DNA of 64,000 nucleotides from SIG480 sp045539475 (GTDB lineage: Bacteria > Bacillota > Clostridia > Oscillospirales > JAAYXM01), in NCBI GenBank assembly GCA_045539475.1, contig JAZQFJ010000101.1:18960-82959 (forward strand), in the 5' to 3' direction. Of this stretch, positions 59,182 through 64,000 are shown piece after piece (position 1 is the first letter of the stretch; each line of letters opens with the position of its first letter). The position numbers were made by a program, and so were the translations under genes. The notes under the pieces were generated by a model that saw only the letters and a list, made by a program, of their open reading frames with translations, was not told the DNA's origin and ran no database searches.

Positions 59182-59808
59182 ATGGAGTTGTCGATATTCG
59201 ACCTTTTCAAGAAGATAGAAAGTGAAAGAAAGCCTCCGCTCGGAAAACCGGAATGGATTATTGCCGGCCTCGGGAACCCGGGTAAGGAATACGATATGTC
59301 ACGCCACAACACCGGATTTATGGCGCTTGACACAATTGCGGGTATAAATAAAACGGATGTGCGCGAGCTTAAATTTAAAGCGCTCTGCGGAAAGGGCGAA
59401 ATTGCGGGGCAAAGCGTCCTGCTGCTTAAACCTCAGACGTTTATGAACCTTTCCGGGGATGCAATTGTTGCGGCGGCGGCATTTTATAAGATACCGATGG
59501 AAAGAGTTATTGTGATATATGATGATATATCTCTTCCGGTAGGAAAGATTCGCATCCGCGCAAAGGGAAGCGCTGGCGGGCATAACGGAATTAAGAACAT
59601 TATTGAGCGTAGCGGTACGGATGTTTTCCCGCGCATAAAAATCGGTGTGGGTGCACCGAAGGGTGAGGGAGAGCTTGTCGGCTGGGTTCTCGGCTCTTTC
59701 TCAAAGGAGGAGCAGACTGTCCTCGCCGATGCTATAGATCGCGCGTGCCGTGCGGCGGAAGAGATAATGATCGGTGGGTGTTCCACTGCCGCCGGAAAGT
59801 ATAATTAA
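59182..59808 (+). CDS. pth: Peptidyl-tRNA hydrolase
   Basis: Releases peptides from prematurely dropped peptidyl-tRNA. About 208 aa. Core motifs: WIIAGLGNPGKEYDMSRHNT (active-site region with His), LLKPQTFMNLSGDAI, VIYDDISLPVGKIRIRAKGS and AGGHNGIKNII. The core starts near residue 27; the first ~25 residues (SIFDLFKKIESERKPPLG) are an extension beyond the usual start. The ATG at 59182 follows GGG only weakly. 15 nt before mfd, a common pairing. Confidence 0.95.
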   Translation: MELSIFDLFKKIESERKPPLGKPEWIIAGLGNPGKEYDMSRHNTGFMALDTIAGINKTDVRELKFKALCGKGEIAGQSVLLLKPQTFMNLSGDAIVAAAAFYKIPMERVIVIYDDISLPVGKIRIRAKGSAGGHNGIKNIIERSGTDVFPRIKIGVGAPKGEGELVGWVLGSFSKEEQTVLADAIDRACRAAEEIMIGGCSTAAGKYN

Positions 59809-59823
59809 GGCAGGTTTGCGTTT

Positions 59824-62800
59824 ATGCTTGCTTTGACTGAATGTTTAAAACACAATAAGGATTTTTCTGCGCTTTTGCAGAAACTTGAAGCCGGAGAATG
59901 CCCGATTGCAATCTCCGGCTTGTCTGCCGTACACAAAGCACATATAATTTCCGCAGTGCGAATGATAACGAAGAAGCCTGTTGTGTGTATCTATGCCGAT
60001 GAGCTTGACGCACGCCGTGCCGCGCGGGATATATCCGTTATGTGCGGTGAAGAGGCGCGTATCCTGCCGGCTGCTGAGAGGTCGTTCCACGATGTAGATT
60101 CTGCGTCTCATGAATTTGAGCACGAGAGAATAGCTGCGCTGAAAGCTTTGGCAGACGGAACTGCCGGCATAACGCTTGCTCCCGTGTTTTCGCTTCTCCA
60201 GAGGACTGCTCCGCCGTCGGAGGTTGCAGGGAAAAGCATTACGGTAAAGCTTGGGGAGGAACATTCACAGGATGAGCTTATAAAGAAGCTTTCGTCTTAC
60301 GGATACACACGAACAGATACAGTTGAAAGCGAAGGGCAGTTTGCCGTTCGCGGCGGAATTGTGGATGTTTTTTCTCCGGGGGCGGAAAATCCGGTGCGTA
60401 TAGAGTTTTTCGGCGATGAAATTGACTCTATGGGCTATTTTGAAGCAGAGACTCAACGCCGTGTTGAAAATGCAAAGGCAGTACATTTTCTTCCGGCGGC
60501 AAGTATTGGTGAGGATTCATATTCTGAGCTTGGCGATGCGCTTAGGGAGGCATTATCCCGTGAACAGAGGAGAAAGAAAAAGAATGAGCGGATGATCAAA
60601 ACGCTCGAAACGGATATAGAGCTTATTGAAAACGGACTTCCGCTTCGTGCAAGAGACAGATATTTCAACCTCATTTATCCGGAGTATCATTGCGCTCTTG
60701 ATTATATTTCCGATGATACGATAATTTTTGTTGACGATTATTACCGAATCCGTGATGCGGCGGGACGTGAGCGTAAGCGCGAGCTGGATGACGTCAAAAG
60801 CCTTATTTTCGGCGGTATTCTTTTGCCGGAAACGGATGCTTTCTGTGAGGATTTTGAGCTTGTGAAGAAATTTATTTCCGAGCGGAAAAGTGTCTTTTTA
60901 GAAGCTTTTGTTCGTGCAGAATACGGAATTTCGCCAAAAGCTGTGTTGTCGATGATTGCAAGAACGCTTCCAAGCTACGGCGGGAATCTTGAGCTTGCGT
61001 GCTCGGAAATATCGGAGAATCTTCTTGATGGTAACCGTATTATGATACTTACAGGAAGCCGCAAGAGTGCAGAGAATATGCAGGTTCTTCTGCGTGAGCG
61101 GGATATATCGGCAAGCCTTGATTTTATGCTTGCGACACTTCCGGAAAAGCCGTGCGTTATAATCGGTGAGGGTGTGCTTTCGTCAGGCTTTTCGTATCCG
61201 GGAGATAATTTCGTGGTATTCACCGAAGGCCAGCTTATGCGTTCGGCGACAAAACGCGGAAGAATAAAGCGCGATAAGAAAAACAGCCAGAAGATAAGCA
61301 ATTACCGAGACCTTACGCCGGGATGCCTTGTCGTGCATGATTTGCACGGTATCGGACGGTTTGCGGGAATTTCAAAGATAAAGACTGATGGTGTTGAGAA
61401 GGATTATATAAAGATAATGTATCTCGGCACAGATGCGCTCTATGTTCCCGTAACTCAGCTTGATATGGTTTCAAAATACATCGGAGGTGGGGAAGAGAGC
61501 GGTGTGAGACTTTCAAAGCTCGGCGGTGCGGAGTGGCAGAAGGCAAAGCTTCGCGCAAAGGGCGCGGCAAAGGAGCTTGCCGAGGAGCTTATAAAGCTTT
61601 ATGCCGCACGTCAGGCTCTTGAGCGCGAACCCTTCCCGCCGGACAGTGACTGGCAGAAGGAGTTTGAGGAGAGCTTCGAGTTTGAGGATACTGATGACCA
61701 GCTTCGTTGCAGTGCCGAGATAAAGGGCGATATGCAGCGCCGTTATCCTATGGACAGACTTCTCTGCGGAGATGTAGGCTTTGGTAAAACTGAGGTTGCG
61801 TTCCGTGCGGCAATGAAGTGTATTTTAGGCGGAAAGCAGGTTGCAATTTTGGTGCCTACTACCGTGCTTGCAGAACAGCATTATATGACGGCGTGCCGGA
61901 GATTTTCAAACTACCCGATAAAAATAGGGCTTACATCGCGTTTCTGTTCTGACAGACAGAATAAAGAGACTCTCCGCGGTGCGAAAACCGGCGAGCTTGA
62001 TATGATTATCGGTACGCATAAGCTGCTTGCAAAGACCGTAAGCTTTAAGAATCTCGGTCTGCTTATAGTTGACGAGGAACAGCGTTTTGGTGTATCGCAT
62101 AAAGAACGTCTTAAGGAAATGACCAAAGAGGTTGACGTTTTAACACTTACCGCAACGCCGATTCCGAGAACGCTTAATATGGCACTTTCCGGCATACGCG
62201 ATATGTCGATTATGGAGGAAGCTCCGCGTAACCGTCATCCGGTTATGACGTATGTTTTTGAGCATGACCGTGAGATAATTGCAGATGCTATCCGTAAGGA
62301 AATTGCACGTGGCGGGCAGGTGTTCTATCTCCACAACAATGTATCATCAATTGAAGCGTGTGCGGGGCGTATTTCGCGTCTTGTGCCGGATGCCACCGTT
62401 GCTGTCGGACACGGGCAGATGGGTGAGGGCGAGCTTTCTGAGGTTATGCGGAAAATGGGCGAGGGGGAAATTCAGGTTCTTGTATGTACAACGATTATCG
62501 AGACAGGTATTGATATCCCCAATGTCAACACGCTTATAATAGAAGATGCCGATAAGATGGGGCTTGCTCAGCTTCACCAGATTCGCGGTCGTGTGGGACG
62601 CTCAACTCGTCATGCATATGCATATCTCACATATCGGCGCGGTAAGGCACTGTCCGAAATTGCAGAGAAACGTCTTGCGGCAATACGGGAATATGTCGAG
62701 TTCGGCTCCGGGTTCAGAATAGCAATGAGAGACCTTGAACTTCGCGGCGCGGGCAATGTTCTCGGTGCGGAGCAGAGCGGGCATATGATGAGCGTGGGAT

Positions 62801-63321
62801 ACGATATGTATTTAAAGCTTCTTGAAACTGCAATCGCGGAAGAAAAGGGCGAAGAGAATCCGTCTCTTGCCGTGTGCAGTGCGGACCTTACCGTGTCTGC
62901 CAATATTCCGGAAAAATACGTTGCATCAAGTGAGACCCGAATGGATTTGTATCGTCGTATTGCATCAATTTCAGACCGCGATGATGCAGACGACGTTATA
63001 GATGAGCTTATAGACCGCTTCGGAGAGCCACCGCGCGAGACAATGACGCTTGTCGATATCGCGCTGTTGCGCGTTGCTGCCGCAGAAGCAGGTATATGCG
63101 ACATAACTCAAAAGGGACAGAGCATTAAGATAACAATGGTTGACCCGACGTTTGATATTATTTCTAAGCTGTGCGCAAAGCAGGAATATAAGGGTAGAAT
63201 TTTGCTTAACGCCGGTCAGGAACCGTATCTTATGCTTAAACTCAAAAATGCAGATGACCCTTTAAAGACATCTGAAGCTTTTGTAAAAGCGTATAAAGAG
63301 GCAAAAGAACAGACGGAATGA
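59824..63321 (+). CDS. mfd: Transcription-repair coupling factor
   Basis: Removes stalled RNA polymerase and recruits UvrA. 1165 aa. Order: UvrB-like N-terminal modules (residues 1-~330; GQFAVRGGIVDVFSPGAENP), CarD-type polymerase-interacting domain near 495-560 (TPGCLVVHDLHGIGRFAGIS), translocase with Walker A GDVGFGKTEVAFRAAMK (about 649) and DEEQ box (about 750). Then come motif VI region TTIIETGIDIPNVNTLII with HQIRGRVGRS, TRG motif region and a C-terminal TRCF domain. Full length. Confidence 0.97.
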   Translation: MLALTECLKHNKDFSALLQKLEAGECPIAISGLSAVHKAHIISAVRMITKKPVVCIYADELDARRAARDISVMCGEEARILPAAERSFHDVDSASHEFEHERIAALKALADGTAGITLAPVFSLLQRTAPPSEVAGKSITVKLGEEHSQDELIKKLSSYGYTRTDTVESEGQFAVRGGIVDVFSPGAENPVRIEFFGDEIDSMGYFEAETQRRVENAKAVHFLPAASIGEDSYSELGDALREALSREQRRKKKNERMIKTLETDIELIENGLPLRARDRYFNLIYPEYHCALDYISDDTIIFVDDYYRIRDAAGRERKRELDDVKSLIFGGILLPETDAFCEDFELVKKFISERKSVFLEAFVRAEYGISPKAVLSMIARTLPSYGGNLELACSEISENLLDGNRIMILTGSRKSAENMQVLLRERDISASLDFMLATLPEKPCVIIGEGVLSSGFSYPGDNFVVFTEGQLMRSATKRGRIKRDKKNSQKISNYRDLTPGCLVVHDLHGIGRFAGISKIKTDGVEKDYIKIMYLGTDALYVPVTQLDMVSKYIGGGEESGVRLSKLGGAEWQKAKLRAKGAAKELAEELIKLYAARQALEREPFPPDSDWQKEFEESFEFEDTDDQLRCSAEIKGDMQRRYPMDRLLCGDVGFGKTEVAFRAAMKCILGGKQVAILVPTTVLAEQHYMTACRRFSNYPIKIGLTSRFCSDRQNKETLRGAKTGELDMIIGTHKLLAKTVSFKNLGLLIVDEEQRFGVSHKERLKEMTKEVDVLTLTATPIPRTLNMALSGIRDMSIMEEAPRNRHPVMTYVFEHDREIIADAIRKEIARGGQVFYLHNNVSSIEACAGRISRLVPDATVAVGHGQMGEGELSEVMRKMGEGEIQVLVCTTIIETGIDIPNVNTLIIEDADKMGLAQLHQIRGRVGRSTRHAYAYLTYRRGKALSEIAEKRLAAIREYVEFGSGFRIAMRDLELRGAGNVLGAEQSGHMMSVGYDMYLKLLETAIAEEKGEENPSLAVCSADLTVSANIPEKYVASSETRMDLYRRIASISDRDDADDVIDELIDRFGEPPRETMTLVDIALLRVAAAEAGICDITQKGQSIKITMVDPTFDIISKLCAKQEYKGRILLNAGQEPYLMLKLKNADDPLKTSEAFVKAYKEAKEQTE

Positions 63322-63342
63322 TAGCTGCGTTCCGTCTGTTTA
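63310..63342 (+). terminator. Weak terminator after mfd
   Basis: CAGACGGAA (63310-63318) pairs with TTCCGTCTG (63330-63338), 11-nt loop containing the mfd stop, followed only by TTTATGG. Confidence 0.55.
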
Positions 63343-63382
63343 TGGCAACGGAAAAGAAATTGAACTTTTTTGAAAATAACAG

Positions 63383-63411
63383 TTGAAATTTCTTCTGAAT
63401 TATTGTATAAT
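63383..63411 (+). promoter_or_regulatory. Promoter upstream of the tRNA-Ser fragment
   Basis: TTGAAA (63383-63388), 17-bp spacer, TATAAT (63406-63411), 56 bp before the tRNA fragment. It may also transcribe the intact tRNA-Ser 250 bp further on. Confidence 0.75.
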
Positions 63412-63467
63412 ATTTTTTAGCGAAATTTAAGTAGCTTGTTATACTTTAAATAAAGTTTAGCATATAT

Positions 63468-63510
63468 GGAGAGGTATCGAAGTGGTCATAACGGGGCGCA
63501 CTCGAAATGA
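63468..63510 (+). pseudogene. Truncated tRNA-Ser, 5' half only
   Basis: GGAGAGG acceptor strand, then a tRNA-Ser D arm (TATCGAAGTGGTCATAACGG), GGCGCA and the anticodon-loop segment CTCGAAATG. The 3' anticodon strand fails after TG (expected TGCGC, found TGAAG), and no variable arm, T arm or acceptor 3' strand follows. The break is in the anticodon stem. Anticodon would have been CGA, as in the intact gene at 63663. Confidence 0.7.
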
Positions 63511-63662
63511 AGTAAGATTATAAGAAATTTATTGATAAAAAAGTGTTTGAAATCCGCATCACTGCTGGATTTTATAAAAAACTGAATATTTACGATTTTA
63601 GCAGTTCCCAAAGAAAGTTCCCCCAAAAATTCAAACTGTCTTTGGCTGTTAAATATAAATTT

Positions 63663-63754
63663 GGAGATGTACCCAAGTGGTTGAAGGGTCCGGATTCGAA
63701 ATCCGGTAGGTCGGTTTTGCCGGCGCTAGGGTTCAAATCCCTACATCTCCGCCA
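63663..63754 (+). tRNA. tRNA-Ser (anticodon CGA)
   Basis: 92 nt with encoded CCA. Acceptor GGAGATG pairs with CATCTCC; anticodon arm CCGGA-TTCGAAA-TCCGG gives CGA; long variable arm; T arm TAGGGTTCAAATCCCTA. A terminator hairpin follows. Confidence 0.96.
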
Positions 63755-63758
63755 ATGT

Positions 63759-63790
63759 CTGAGCAAGGATTATCTTTGCTCAGATTTTTT
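63759..63790 (+). terminator. Terminator after tRNA-Ser(CGA)
   Basis: TCTGAGCAA (63759-63767, beginning in TGTCTGAGC) pairs with TTGCTCAGA, then TTTTTT. A second perfect hairpin GGGAGTTGC-TGA-GCAACTCCC (63798-63818) lies just before the IS end. Confidence 0.85.
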
Positions 63791-63828
63791 ATTTATTGGG
63801 AGTTGCTGAGCAACTCCCATATATTTTA

Positions 63829-64000
63829 GGCTCTTTGTCAATAGTTGGGGTAAAGAGTTAAAATGAAAAAGTGATTAGGCAGGCAGTCGTCGTTAGGCGG
63901 CTGCTTGTTCATTGTTGACTTGCTGATGAGAGAAAATATGTAAAATACGATTTCTGAATCTGTTGAAATTCTTGTAACCGTAAGCATTGCGTTTAAGAAC
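63829..64000 (-). mobile_element. ISL3-type insertion sequence, one end (continues past window)
   Basis: The element begins at GGCTCTTTGTCAATAG (63829), typical in form of the GGCTCTT ends of ISL3-family elements, and includes the 3' part of a transposase on the minus strand. The other inverted repeat and the target duplication are outside the window. Confidence 0.7.
63893..64000 (-). CDS. ISL3-family transposase, C-terminal end (5' part outside window)
   Basis: The minus strand is open from the window edge for 35 codons. It contains RNAYGYKNFNRFRNRILHIF, the C-terminal motif of ISL3-type (DDE_Tnp_ISL3) transposases (NxxxxGxxNFxRFRxRIL), then SHQQVNNEQAAA and a stop. It is too short to judge catalytic residues. 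Confidence 0.82.
   Translation of the reverse strand, partial: VLKRNAYGYKNFNRFRNRILHIFSHQQVNNEQAAA

Noticed and set aside
58392..59333. 313-codon minus-strand open frame
   Set aside because: Fully antisense to the ROK gene and the start of pth; composition (Ser/Pro/Ile-rich) is that of an antisense shadow and no ribosome binding site supports it.
63543..63809. 88-codon open frame near the right end
   Set aside because: Runs through the intact tRNA-Ser(CGA).

Overview
This 64 kb window looks like a chromosome segment from an uncultured Clostridia-type Firmicute, probably an animal-gut or rumen lineage near Oscillospirales. The evidence is the nusG-rplKAJL order, the large-type SRP RNA next to dnaX-ebfC-recR, FeoB with its small Cys-rich partner, a DUF6514-like protein, SLH-anchored surface proteins and an ISL3-type transposase. 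Assignment below class level is inference.

Layout: 1-2.9 kb holds the nusG tail and rplK-rplA-rplJ-rplL, with two L1-binding mimics and an L10 leader. At 3.0-5.2 kb a tRNA-Ser is followed by an AT-rich islet (AraC regulator plus creatininase-like protein) that ends in a 22-bp copy of the tRNA 3' end. 5.6-9.2 kb is the NAD operon nadA-nadB-nadC-niaR. 9.4-15.2 kb is a cell-surface/polyphosphate operon (VTC domain, DUF4956, secreted carbohydrate-binding-domain protein, small anchored protein) followed by a two-component system. 15.4-18.0 kb is feoA-feoB-feoB partner behind a palindromic operator. 18.1-25.4 kb carries an SLH phosphodiester glycosidase, glnA, asnA, SRP RNA, dnaX, ebfC, recR and tRNA-Leu. 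25.6-30.2 kb is a minus-strand operon (ATP-grasp, PHP, polysaccharide deacetylase, cation diffusion facilitator).

From 30.4 to 55.8 kb lies an accessory catabolic region. It holds two Gfo/Idh/MocA oxidoreductases, an 880-aa dihydropyrimidine-dehydrogenase-like flavoprotein with permuted domain order, a YtcJ-like amidohydrolase, three AraC regulators, a second creatininase-like protein, a CE15-like esterase, a secreted modular protein, a 2654-aa SLH-anchored heparinase II/III-like lyase, an SGNH esterase and two xylose-isomerase-like TIM barrels. I read it as a surface polysaccharide lyase/esterase system with intracellular processing of modified, perhaps uronate-derived, sugars; the substrate cannot be fixed from sequence. 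A 135-141-bp near-identical repeat ending at the start codons of two unrelated genes (34.2 kb plus, 53.1 kb minus) brackets 18.6 kb of this region as an inverted pair.

55.8-59.2 kb has an XRE regulator, two small proteins, a PfkB kinase and a ROK protein. 59.2-63.3 kb has pth and mfd. The end holds a tRNA-Ser fragment, an intact tRNA-Ser(CGA), and the terminal repeat and transposase 3' end of an ISL3-type element running off the window.

The strongest items for a second look are the inverted leader repeats, the permuted DPD-like fusion and its altered active-site loop, the repeated unnamed module in the two big secreted proteins, the paired L1 operators, and tRNA-adjacent repeats whose hairpin arms covary.
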